64,000 nucleotides of DNA from assembly GCA_038049695.1 (NCBI GenBank), contig CP142461.1:26853001-26917000 (forward strand). The letters run 5' to 3'. The translations under genes and the position numbers were made by a program. The DNA is from Cinnamomum chago (taxonomy: Eukaryota; Streptophyta; Magnoliopsida; Laurales; Lauraceae). Of this stretch, positions 12,544 through 22,900 are shown in pieces; position 1 is the first letter of the stretch, and each line of letters begins with the position of its first letter. The notes under the pieces were generated by a model. The model had not been told where the DNA came from and did not search any database. It saw only the letters and a list, made by a program, of their open reading frames with translations.

Positions 12544-15500
12544 TTGTGTTTTCGCGTAGAGGTTTCGTACAACACGCCCGAAGTTCGGGTTTTAACCTTT
12601 TCAGACGAAAAACTTCCTAAAGTGCTTACCAAGCCCAAGATTCACCCGAAACCCGTTGCAAACCGAAAAGAATCTCGAAATAACCTACAATGTGCATCCC
12701 AGCCCAGAATCTCTTCAATCGGATTCCGAGGCGTAAGAGTAAATTACGACACTTGAAACCCTTTTTTCTTTTAAAACACGATCGCGGAGTTTTCTAGGAG
12801 GCGTATTTGGACCGAGAGTCGCATGAAACGCATAGTAGAGTCAACAACTTCGTAAAGTTACATTGATTCACTTTTCATATAGAAGTTCCGTACGACGCAT
12901 CCGAAATTCGACTTTTTGCCTTTTCAGTCGCAGAACTCCCTGAAGTGTTTACCAATCTCAAGATTCACCCGAAACCCGTTTCAAACCGAAAATAATCTCG
13001 AAATAACCTACATTGCGAATTCAGCCCAGAATCTCTTCACTTGGATTTCAAGGCGTAAGACTAGAGTACGACACTTCAAACCTTATTTTCTATTAAAGCT
13101 CGATCCTAGAGTTTTCTAGAAGGAGTATTTGCACCGAGGGTCGCATGAAACACATAGTATAGTCAACAATTTCGCATAGATACATTGATTGTGTTTTCGT
13201 GCAGTGGTTTCGTACAACGCGCTCGAAGTTCTAGTTTTAGCCGTTTCAATCGTAAAACTTCCTACAGTATTTCCCAAACCCAAGATTCACCCGAAACCCA
13301 TTTCAAACCGAAAAGAATCTCGAAATAACCTATAATGCGCAACACAGCCCAGAATCTCTTCAATTGGATTTCGAGGCGTAAGACTAGAGTACGACACTTG
13401 AAACCCTTTTTTCTTTTAAAACTCGATCGCGGAGTTTTCTAGAAGGAGTATTTGGACTGAGGGTCGCATGAAACACATAGTAGAGTCAAAAACTTCGTAA
13501 AGCTACATTGATTGAGTTTTCATACAGAAGTTCTGTACGATGCTTCCGAAGTTCGACTTTTAGCGTTTTCTAGAGGCAGAACTCCCTGAAGTGTTTACCA
13601 AACCCAAGATTCACCCGAAACCCGTTTCAAACCGAAATGAATCTCGAAATAACCTACAATGCGCAACTCAGACCACAATCCTTTCAATAGGATTTCGAGG
13701 CGTAAGACTAGAGTACGGCACTTGAAACTTTATTTTCTATTAAAGCTCGATCCTTGAGTTTTCTAGAAGGAGTATTTGCACCGAGGGTCGTATGAAACAT
13801 ATAGTATAGTGAACAATTTCGCATAGATACATTGATTGTGTTTTCGTGCAGAGGTTTCGTACAACGCGCCCGAAGTTCGGGTTTTAGCCTTTTCAGACGT
13901 AAGACATCCTGAAGTGTTTACCAAACCCAAGATTCACATGAAACCCGTTTCAAACCGAAAAGAATCTCGAAATAACCTACAATGCGCATCTCAGCCAGAA
14001 TCTCTTCAATTGGATTTCGACGCGTAAGACTAGAGTACGACACTTGAAACCCTATTTCCTATTAAAGCCTGATCCTAGAGTTTTCTAGAAGGAGTATTTC
14101 CACCGAGGGTCGCATGAAACACATAGTAGAGTCAACAGTTTCGCATAGATAAATTGATTGTGTTTTCGTGCAGAGGTTTCGTACAACGCGCCCGAAGTTC
14201 GGGTTTTAGCCTTTTCAGACGTAAAACTTCATGAAGTGTTTACCAAACCCAAGATTCACCCGACACCAGTTTCAAACCGAAAAGAATCTCGAAATAACCT
14301 ACAGTGCGCATCTCAGCCCAGAATCTCTTCAATTGGATTTCGAGGCGTAAGACTAGAGTACGACACTTGAAACCCTTTTTTCTTTTAAAAATGGATCCCG
14401 TAGTTTTCTAGAAGGAGTATTTGGACCAAGAGTCGCATGAAACACATTGTAGAGTCAACAACTTCGTAAAGCTACATTCTTTGAGTTTTCATACAAACGT
14501 TCCGTATGACGCATCCGAAGTTCGACTTTTAGCCTTTTCAGTCACAGAACTCCCTGAAGTGTTTACAAAACCCAAGATTCACCCGAAACCCGTTTTAAAA
14601 CGAAAAGAATCTCGAAATAACCTACAATGCGCAACTCAGCCCCGAATCCTTTCAATTGGATTTCGAGGCGTAAGACTAGAGTACGACACTTGAAACCTTA
14701 TTTTATATTAAAGCTCAATCCTAGAGTTTTCTAGAAGGAGTTTTTGCACCGAGGGTTGCGTGAAACACTTATTATAGTCAACAATTTCGCATAGATACAT
14801 TGATTGTGTTTTCAGGCAAAGGTTTCGTACAACGCGCCCGAAGTTCGGGTTTAGCCTTTTCAGACGTAAAACTTCCTGAAGTGTTTACCAAACCCAAGAT
14901 TCACATTTAACCCGTTTCAAACCGAAAAGAATCTCGAAATAACCTACAATGCGCAACTCAGTCCAGAATCCTTTCAATTGGATTTCGAGGCGTAAGACTA
15001 GAGTACGACACTTGAAATCTTATTTCCTATTAAAGCCCGATCCTAGAGTTTTCTAGAAGGAGTATTTTTACCGAGGGTCGTATGAAACACATAGTATAGT
15101 CAACAATTTCGCTTAGATACAATGATTGTGTTTTCGTGCAGAGGTTTCGTACAACGCGCCCGAAGTTCGGGTTTTAGCCTTTTTACACGTAAAACTTCCT
15201 AAAGCGTTTACCAAACCCAAGATTCACCCGAAACCCGTTTCCAACCGAAAAGAATGTCGAAATAACCTACAGTGCGCATCCCAGCCCAGAATCTCTTCAA
15301 TTGGATTTCAAGGCGTAAGACTAGACTACGACACTTAAAACCCTTTTTTCTTTTAAAACTCGATCCCGGAGTTTTCTAGAAGGAGTATTTGGACCGAGAG
15401 TCGCTTGAAACACATAGTTGAGTCAACAACTTCGTAAAGCTCCATTGATTGAGTTTTCGTACAGAAGTTCCGTACGACTCTTCCGAAGTTCGACCTTTAG

Positions 15501-16418
15501 CCTTTTTAGTCGCAGAACTCCCAGAAGTGTTTACCAAACCCAAGATTCACCCGAAACCCGTTTCAAACCGAAAAGAATCCCGAAATAACCTACAATGCGC
15601 AACTCAGCCCAGAATCCTTTCAATTGGATTTCGAGGCGTAAGACTAGAGAACGACACTTGAATCCTTATTTTCTATTAAAGCTCGATCCTGGAGTTTTCT
15701 AGATGGAGTATTTGCACCGAGAGTCGAATGAAACACATAGTATAGTCAACAATTTAACATAATTACATTGATTGTGTTTTCGTGCAGAGGTTTCGTACAA
15801 CTCGCTCGAAGTTCGGGTTTTAGCCTTTTCAGACGTAAAACTTCCTGAAGTGTTTACCAAACCCAAGATTCACCCGAAACCCGTTTCAAACCGAAAAGAA
15901 TATCGAATTAACTAACAATGCGCATCTCAGCCCAGAATCTTTTCAATTGGATTTCGAGGCGTAAGACTAGAGTACGACACTTGAAACCCTTTTTTCTTTT
16001 AAAACTCGATCCCGGAGTTTTCTAGAAGAGGTATTTGGACCGAGAGTCGCAAGAAACACATAGTAGAGTTAACAACTTCGTAAAGCTACATTGATTGAGT
16101 TTTCCTACAGAAGTTCCGTACGACGCTTCCGAAGTTCGACTTTTTAGCCTTTTCAGTCCCAAAATTCCCTGAAGTGTTTACCAAACCCAAGATTCACCCG
16201 AAAGCATTTTCAAACTGAAAAGAATCTCGAAATAAACCACAAGGCGCAACTCAGCCCAGAATCATTTCAATTGGATTTCGGGGCGTAAAACTAGAGTACA
16301 ACACATGAAACCTTATTTTCTATTAAAGCTCGATCCTAGAGTTCTCTAAAAGGAGTATTTGCACCGAGGGTCGCATGAAACACATAGTATAGTCAACAAT
16401 TTCGCATAGATACATTGA
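12544..16418 (+). repeat. Satellite HOR unit 4 (12-mer, 3875 bp)
   Basis: Canonical unit with a few private substitutions, e.g. CCCAGAAG for CCCTGAAG near 15522 in m10 and AAATAAACC for AAATAACCC near 16236 in m12. No gene seen. Confidence 0.95.
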
Positions 16419-17693
16419 TTGTGTTTTCGCGTAGAGGTTTCGTACAACACGCCCGAAGTTCGGGTTTTAACCTTTTCAGACGAAAAACTTCCTAAAGTGC
16501 TTACCAAGCCCAAGATTCACCCGAAACCCGTTGCAAACCGAAAAGAATCTCGAAATAACCTACAATGTGCATCCCAGCCCAGAATCTCTTCAATCGGATT
16601 CCGAGGCGTAAGAGTAAATTACGACACTTGAAACCCTTTTTTCTTTTAAAACACGATCGCGGAGTTTTCTAGGAGGCGTATTTGGACCGAGAGTCGCATG
16701 AAACGCATAGTAGAGTCAACAACTTCGTAAAGTTACATTGATTCACTTTTCATATAGAAGTTCCGTACGACGCATCCGAAATTCGACTTTTTGCCTTTTC
16801 AGTCGCAGAACTCCCTGAAGTGTTTACCAATCTCAAGATTCACCCGAAACCCGTTTCAAACCGAAAATAATCTCGAAATAACCTACATTGCGAATTCAGC
16901 CCAGAATCTCTTCACTTGGATTTCAAGGCGTAAGACTAGAGTACGACACTTCAAACCTTATTTTCTATTAAAGCTCGATCCTAGAGTTTTCTAGAAGGAG
17001 TATTTGCACCGAGGGTCGCATGAAACACATAGTATAGTCAACAATTTCGCATAGATACATTGATTGTGTTTTCGTGCAGTGGTTTCGTACAACGCGCTCG
17101 AAGTTCTAGTTTTAGCCGTTTCAATCGTAAAACTTCCTACAGTATTTCCCAAACCCAAGATTCACCCGAAACCCATTTCAAACCGAAAAGAATCTCGAAA
17201 TAACCTATAATGCGCAACACAGCCCAGAATCTCTTCAATTGGATTTCGAGGCGTAAGACTAGAGTACGACACTTGAAACCCTTTTTTCTTTTAAAACTCG
17301 ATCGCGGAGTTTTCTAGAAGGAGTATTTGGACTGAGGGTCGCATGAAACACATAGTAGAGTCAAAAACTTCGTAAAGCTACATTGATTGAGTTTTCATAC
17401 AGAAGTTCTGTACGATGCTTCCGAAGTTCGACTTTTAGCGTTTTCTAGAGGCAGAACTCCCTGAAGTGTTTACCAAACCCAAGATTCACCCGAAACCCGT
17501 TTCAAACCGAAATGAATCTCGAAATAACCTACAATGCGCAACTCAGACCACAATCCTTTCAATAGGATTTCGAGGCGTAAGACTAGAGTACGGCACTTGA
17601 AACTTTATTTTCTATTAAAGCTCGATCCTTGAGTTTTCTAGAAGGAGTATTTGCACCGAGGGTCGTATGAAACATATAGTATAGTGAACAATT
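16419..17693 (+). repeat. Satellite HOR unit 5, first segment (m1-m4)
   Basis: This is the 5' part of the HOR copy that was hit by both retrotransposons. It runs through m1, m2, m3 and m4 and stops at the LINE target site, shortly before m5. It continues at 24227 and again at 34636. Confidence 0.95.
17679..17693. repeat. LINE target-site duplication, left copy
   Basis: GTATAGTGAACAATT is followed directly by the LINE 5' repeats. The same 15 bases recur after the poly(A) tail at 24227-24241, and the empty site occurs once in every other HOR unit between m4 and m5. One further A on the left is ambiguous with the poly(A) tail. Confidence 0.95.
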
Positions 17694-18049
17694 AGTTCTT
17701 TATTTTTTCTAAGTTCTTTATTTTTTCTAAGTTCTTTATTTTTTCTAAGTTCTTTATTTTTTCTAAGTTCTTTATTTTTTCTAAGTTCTTTATTTTTTCT
17801 AAGTTCTTTATTTTTTCTAAGTTCTTTATTTTTTCTAAGTTCTTTATTTTTTCTAAGTTCTTTATTTTTTCTAAGTTCTTTATTTTTTCTAAGTTCTTTA
17901 TTTTTTCTAAGTTCTTTATTTTTTCTAAGTTCTTTATTTTTTCTAAGTTCTTTATTTTTTCTAAGTTCTTTATTTTTTCTAAGTTCTTTATTTTTTCTAG
18001 TTCTTTATTTTTTCTAGTTCTTTATTTTTTCTAGTTCTTTATTTTTTCT
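17694..18049 (+). repeat. LINE 5' UTR tandem array, 20 copies of an 18/17-bp repeat
   Basis: The unit is AGTTCTTTATTTTTTCTA. Copies start every 18 bp from 17694 to 17982; three final copies follow at 17-bp spacing (17999, 18016, 18033), having lost one A. The copies are otherwise identical by eye. The strand is almost pure pyrimidine apart from the A and AG(T) positions, and the array begins exactly at the insertion junction. Its role is unknown. It may be a promoter or leader made of monomers, as in some mammalian L1s, or a product of slippage at the 5' end. Confidence 0.95.
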
Positions 18050-18104
18050 CTCCTCTTTCCCTCTCTGGCGATTTTCTCTTCTTCTTCCTGGTTGGCGGTT
18101 TCTC
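18050..18104 (+). promoter_or_regulatory. Rest of LINE 5' leader
   Basis: A short CT-rich leader between the repeat array and ORF1. No ATG occurs between 17694 and the ORF1 start, so scanning ribosomes would meet the ORF1 ATG first. No TATA-type promoter is evident. Confidence 0.5.
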
Positions 18105-19973
18105 ATGGATGGAGGGACTGCCTCCATTCTCCCTGATCAGGTCCCAGCGTTAACTGATCAGATCCGGTTGTCGCTTTCCTTTGCTGAGGAGCGTAGTGCA
18201 AAAGTTTCATTAATCAAGTCATATCTAAAGAAGAAGCAGGAATCGTTCATTCCAATGGACGTCCCTCGTGATCTGATCCTCGAGGCAAAGATACGACTTG
18301 GAGAGGATAAAAAGGCTTCTGCAGCTCGTGCTGCAGCCATTCTTGCTCTCGAGTGCTCCCCATCTCAAGAACTCCGGCGACAGAAGATCCTACAGGTGGA
18401 GCAACATCTTGGACGGATGTTGTCTGATGACGAAATCGAAGCAGTGGTGGTTTCGCCATCTCCCAGCGGTGTGGGTGGAGACCCTGATCACGTGCAACGT
18501 CTCTTGAATACTGCTACAGGATTTTCAGATCCGAAAAATCTGCATGGCAAGGATGCTACAGGGTCAGGATCGTCTCACTTATCAGATCCGAAAAACCTGC
18601 ATGGCAAAGATGCTACAGGGTCGTCTTCCTCAGCAGATCTGAAACATATGCATGGCGACGATGGTACAGGGGTGTCTTCCTCATCAGATCCGAAGAACGT
18701 GCATGCCGCTGGGATGAATGAGTCGTGGTCTTCGTTATTTCTTAAGCGAACTAATCGCTCAAGGGACCTGCAGCGAAATGCCAAACCTTCTACAGATCCG
18801 GACCACCATATTGTGTTTGATGATGAGGATACGTCTGCTGCGATCCAAAACTGGGGGAATTCTCTTGTAGGATATTTTATTGGTAAAGCCCCTCCCATCT
18901 CTGAGATCAAGATGTGTCTATCAAAAGCATGGAGGTTGAAAGATTTGGAACTTATTCCCATGGCAGATGGGTTCATGCTGTTCAAGTTTCACTCATATGA
19001 TGTGGGTCAACAGATTCTGGATGATGGACCTTGGTTCGTCTATGGTCGACCATTGATATTGCGAAGGTGGGCTGCGGATATATCTATGTGTCGCGACAAT
19101 CTTGAATCTATACCTGTCTGGGTTCGTCTTCCAAACCTTAACTTTTGCTTTCGCTCTAATTCTGCACTTAGTAAAATCGCAAGTGTTATTGGCAAACCTA
19201 TTTGCATGGACCATGCAACTGCAGCAGGCACAAGGTTTGCGTTTGCTAGGATTTGTGTTGAAGTTGGTGTGGATGCAGAGTTTCCTAATGAGCTGCGTAT
19301 GAAATATAAGGAGAAAACTATTATACAGAAGCTTGAATATGCGTGGAGACCTCATCCATGCAAAACATGCAGGACGTTCAGTCATGGTGATTCTTCATGC
19401 CCTCTACAGAGTGACCAGCATAAGCCAAAGAAGGTCTGGGTTCCAAAGAAAACTTCTTCAGGAGAGATTCCAATGGAAGGTGGTGCGGCATGTATTAGTG
19501 CAGAGGTACCTGTTGGTGCAGTTGCGCAGGTTGTAGTGGATGATGGAGAAACGGTTAGTCAGAATGATGTGGTGCAACACGAGGCTGCCTTGGATGAGTG
19601 GAATGTTGTTAAAGGAAAAAGAAGTCCTGATAGAGCTTCTTCTCCTGTTAAGCAGCAATATGGCTCCACCCAGGTCATTAATGAGGATTCAAACAGATTT
19701 CTTAGTTTATCAAATCTTGAAGGGGACTCAACAGTTGATGCTGATGAGTTAGCTGCAACTACTGCTTTGGTTCTTCATCGATCTCAATCAGATATTGGAC
19801 TCCCTGGATTAGATCCAGGGCCTGGACAAGGATCTGGTAGCTCACAGTCTATCATATCTTCTTCTTCTCGTCCACCTGCTGGCAAGGTATCAAAACAGCA
19901 TCAGAAGCAAAAACAGAGTTTGTCTGGCGTCACCATCAAGGAGAGAGCACTCCTTAAGTCTGGTTCTAAATGA
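18105..19973 (+). CDS. LINE ORF1 protein (DUF4283-like domain and CCHC zinc knuckle), 622 aa
   Basis: This is the predicted RNA-binding, Gag-like protein of the LINE, which in this family packages the element RNA into a ribonucleoprotein for transport and reverse transcription. Residues 1-115 are rich in charged and probably helical sequence with no domain I recognise. Residues 141-203 hold about four degenerate copies of a peptide beginning SDPKNLHGKDATG. Residues ~235-325 match the plant DUF4283 type (IGKAPPISEIK, then GFMLFKFHSYDVGQQIL and GPWFVYGRPLILRRW). Residues ~333-410 continue in zf-CCHC_4 style (PVWVRLPNL). The zinc knuckle is C419-x2-C422-x4-H427-x4-C432. The tail from 433 is low-complexity and Ser/Gln/Lys-rich. 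The ATG at 18105 is the first of the transcript and is followed by G. The TGA overlaps the ORF2 ATG. Confidence 0.92.
   Translation: MDGGTASILPDQVPALTDQIRLSLSFAEERSAKVSLIKSYLKKKQESFIPMDVPRDLILEAKIRLGEDKKASAARAAAILALECSPSQELRRQKILQVEQHLGRMLSDDEIEAVVVSPSPSGVGGDPDHVQRLLNTATGFSDPKNLHGKDATGSGSSHLSDPKNLHGKDATGSSSSADLKHMHGDDGTGVSSSSDPKNVHAAGMNESWSSLFLKRTNRSRDLQRNAKPSTDPDHHIVFDDEDTSAAIQNWGNSLVGYFIGKAPPISEIKMCLSKAWRLKDLELIPMADGFMLFKFHSYDVGQQILDDGPWFVYGRPLILRRWAADISMCRDNLESIPVWVRLPNLNFCFRSNSALSKIASVIGKPICMDHATAAGTRFAFARICVEVGVDAEFPNELRMKYKEKTIIQKLEYAWRPHPCKTCRTFSHGDSSCPLQSDQHKPKKVWVPKKTSSGEIPMEGGAACISAEVPVGAVAQVVVDDGETVSQNDVVQHEAALDEWNVVKGKRSPDRASSPVKQQYGSTQVINEDSNRFLSLSNLEGDSTVDADELAATTALVLHRSQSDIGLPGLDPGPGQGSGSSQSIISSSSRPPAGKVSKQHQKQKQSLSGVTIKERALLKSGSK
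18525..18713 (+). repeat. In-frame minisatellite within ORF1
   Basis: Four imperfect tandem repeats encode residues 141-203 of ORF1. Copies begin at residues 141, 160, about 177 and about 194; the first two share a 13-residue core (SDPKNLHGKDATG) and the later two are diverged. Spacing is 17-19 codons, so the frame is kept. The repeats lie in the Ser/Gly-rich linker before the DUF4283-like domain. Confidence 0.85.
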
Positions 19974-22900
19974 CTATACTCATTTGGAATGTGCGTGGTC
20001 TTAACAGACCCTCAATGCAACATGTCGTTCGGACCAAAATTCAAAAACTAAAATTAGAGTTTGTTGTACTGCTGGAGACTAAAATTAAACAGCCATCATA
20101 TAATTATGTTGTAAATTCTGTCATTCCAAATGGTTGGAGGGAATTTTCAAATCTGGAGACAGGGTCCTCTGCTAGAGTTTGGATTCTGTGGAATCCGAAG
20201 GTGCTAACTGTCTCATGCTTAGATCGGACTGCTCAGTGTATTCATTGTGAGGTTCGGTATGGGGCTCTGGAGTTCCTGTTTTCAGGCTGCTATGGGTTTA
20301 ATAATTATATGCATCGAAGAGACCTGTGGAGTTCTTTAGTTGCTGCATCAAAGAGAAGAGGGGTTCCATGGATTGTAGCAGGTGACTTCAATACAATCAG
20401 GTGGAGTCATGAAAAATCCGGAGGTGCGGTACCAAGGGCTGTTGGACTTATTGAGTTTAATGATTGTATTCAAGAAGCAGGCCTTATGGAACTCAAGTTA
20501 GCAGGGCCATCTTTCACATGGTCCAATTCTAGCATTGGAGACTCGAGAATTGAATGCAAACTGGATAGAGTTCTAGTCAATGTAGGCTTCTTTCACTCTA
20601 GCCCTTTAAAAGGTGAAGTATTGCATCCAGGAATATCAGATCATTCTCCGATATTGCTTACTGTTATTGAGAAATTTCACTGTAAAGCTCCATTCAGATA
20701 TTACAACTATTGGGCCACAATGCCTGGGTTTTTTCAAACTGTGAAAGATGCTTGGGATATCAATATTTATGGCACTCCTATGTATAAGGTGGTTCAGAAG
20801 CTGTCGAATGTGAAAAAGAGGCTTATTGAATGGAATAAAGTCCATTCCTCTCTTCCATCAATTCTCTCTGTGGCAGTTAGTAAGCTGGAACATTTGCAGC
20901 AGTGCATGGTGGATGATCCTGGTAACAGCCAAATTCAAGAACAAGAGCGTCTGGCTAGATTTGACCTTGATCAGCTCTTAAAGGCTGAGGAAAGCATGTA
21001 TAAGCAGCGATCCAGAGACTTGGCAGTTAACTTGGGGGACAATAACACCAAGTATTTCTATCGTCTTATGAGGACGAGACAATCTCAATCTTATATAGCT
21101 CAAATTACTGATGCGGATGGCAATCTTTATACTGAACCATCAGGTATTGCTGCCACCTTTGTGTCTCATTTTCAGAATATCATGGCTCCTGAGATTGTTA
21201 ATCAAGGCCCAGATTTGACTCATGTTACTCCTCATGGGTTTGTCACTGAAGAGGATGCTTTACTCCTTATGAAACCAGTCACATATGAAGAAATTGAAGC
21301 AGTGGTGAAGGCTGCTAATCCTAATAAAGCTCCGGGTCCGGATGGCTTTAACGCACATTTCTTTAAGGTCTGCTGGCCTATTATAGGCAAGGATGTCTGT
21401 GAGTGCATTAGAGATTTCTTTACACATGGCTCTTTGTTGAGACAACTCAAGCACACTTTTATAGTGCTGGTTCCTAAAAGTGAAAATGCAATTACCCCAG
21501 ACAAATTTCGGCCTATTGCTTTGACAAATGAGTTGTATAAAATTATTAGTCGATTATTGGTTAATCGACTAAAAATAATAATAGCAAAGATTGTGGGTCC
21601 AATGCAATCAGCTTTTGTTCCTGGCAGAACTATTACTGATAATATTCTCCTTGCCCAAGATCTCATTCATAATTTTCATAGACCCCAGGGGAGTCCTCGT
21701 ATGTGTGTCAAGCTTGATCTGGCAAAAGCTTATGATAGCGTCAGGTGGGATTTCTTGCAGGCTGCTCTGAATTGCTTAAAATTCCCGGCTCATATTATCA
21801 AGATCATTATGGAATGTGTATCAGGTGCAAAATTTTCAGTGCTGGTTAATGGTAGTGCAGAGGGGTTCTTTCAGGGGACTCGAGGTTTGCGGCAAGGATG
21901 CCCGTTATCACCTTTTCTATTTGCTGTTGTCATGGAGTTCTTCTCACTTATGATGACACAATATGCGGCTTCTAATCTGATTCCTTCACCATTTGTGAAA
22001 CGGGGTGTTACCATTTCTCATTTAATGTTTGCAGATGACTTGATGGTGTTTAGTAAGGCTTCTGACATTGCTGCAGCAAACCTTAGACACTTCCTTAATC
22101 ATTTCAAGGAATTTACTGGGCTTGGGGTGAACTGGCAAAAGAGTGCTATTCTGTTTGCGAATTGTACAGAGGACATACAATGCACTATCTCTTCTCTATT
22201 GAATATTCCACAGGCAAAGTTTCCAATTAGATATTTGGGGATTCCTTTGTCATCAAAAAAGCTTAACTTCAATGATTGTCAAGCTCTTTTGGCCAAAGTA
22301 CAGCAACGGCTGTCTGGATGGAAATCCAAGGTATTGTCTTATGCTGGAAGACTGGAACTCATAAAATCCACATTGGATTCTTTCCATCTTTTTTGGGCGA
22401 CTGTTTTCCTTCTTCCTCAGGCTACTTTGCATGCTTTAGATCGTCAGATTAGGGATTTTTTTTGGAACTGCTGGTCTCGGAATTATATTCATCCTATTGC
22501 TTGGGATTCCATCTGCCAACCGATTGAGTTGGGAGGGCTTGGTATTCGATCTATCTATGGAGTTGCTAAAGCTGCTTTATTAAGGCAAGTGTGGAATGTA
22601 GTGACCAACAAACGAACCTGCTGGAATATATGGGTTCAGGCAAGATATCTTCAGAAGTGGTCCATCTGGGATGCACCCATCCCTAAAGCTGCTTCATGGG
22701 GATGGAAAGGTATTTTAGCTCTTCGCTTCATTGCTTTACCATATGTTAAGTTTCTCATTGGTAATGGACATTTAACAAATTTTTGGACGGATCCTTGGCT
22801 TAATGGTGGGCGGTTAAAAGACTGCTACGGCGATAGAGCAATATATGATTTGGGAATGGGCAAAGATCTGAAAGTTAGTTATTTTATTCACAATGATGGC

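Noticed and set aside
17694..18049. CRISPR-like regular repeats
   Set aside because: The 18-bp units are directly abutting with no spacers, inside a eukaryotic LINE.
18158..19658. Overlapping open frames in other frames of LINE ORF1
   Set aside because: They are shadows of a protein with recognisable domains; no homology or start context supports them.
21232..21666. Minus-strand frame of 144 codons inside LINE ORF2
   Set aside because: Antisense to the conserved reverse transcriptase region, so its openness follows from ORF2 codons.
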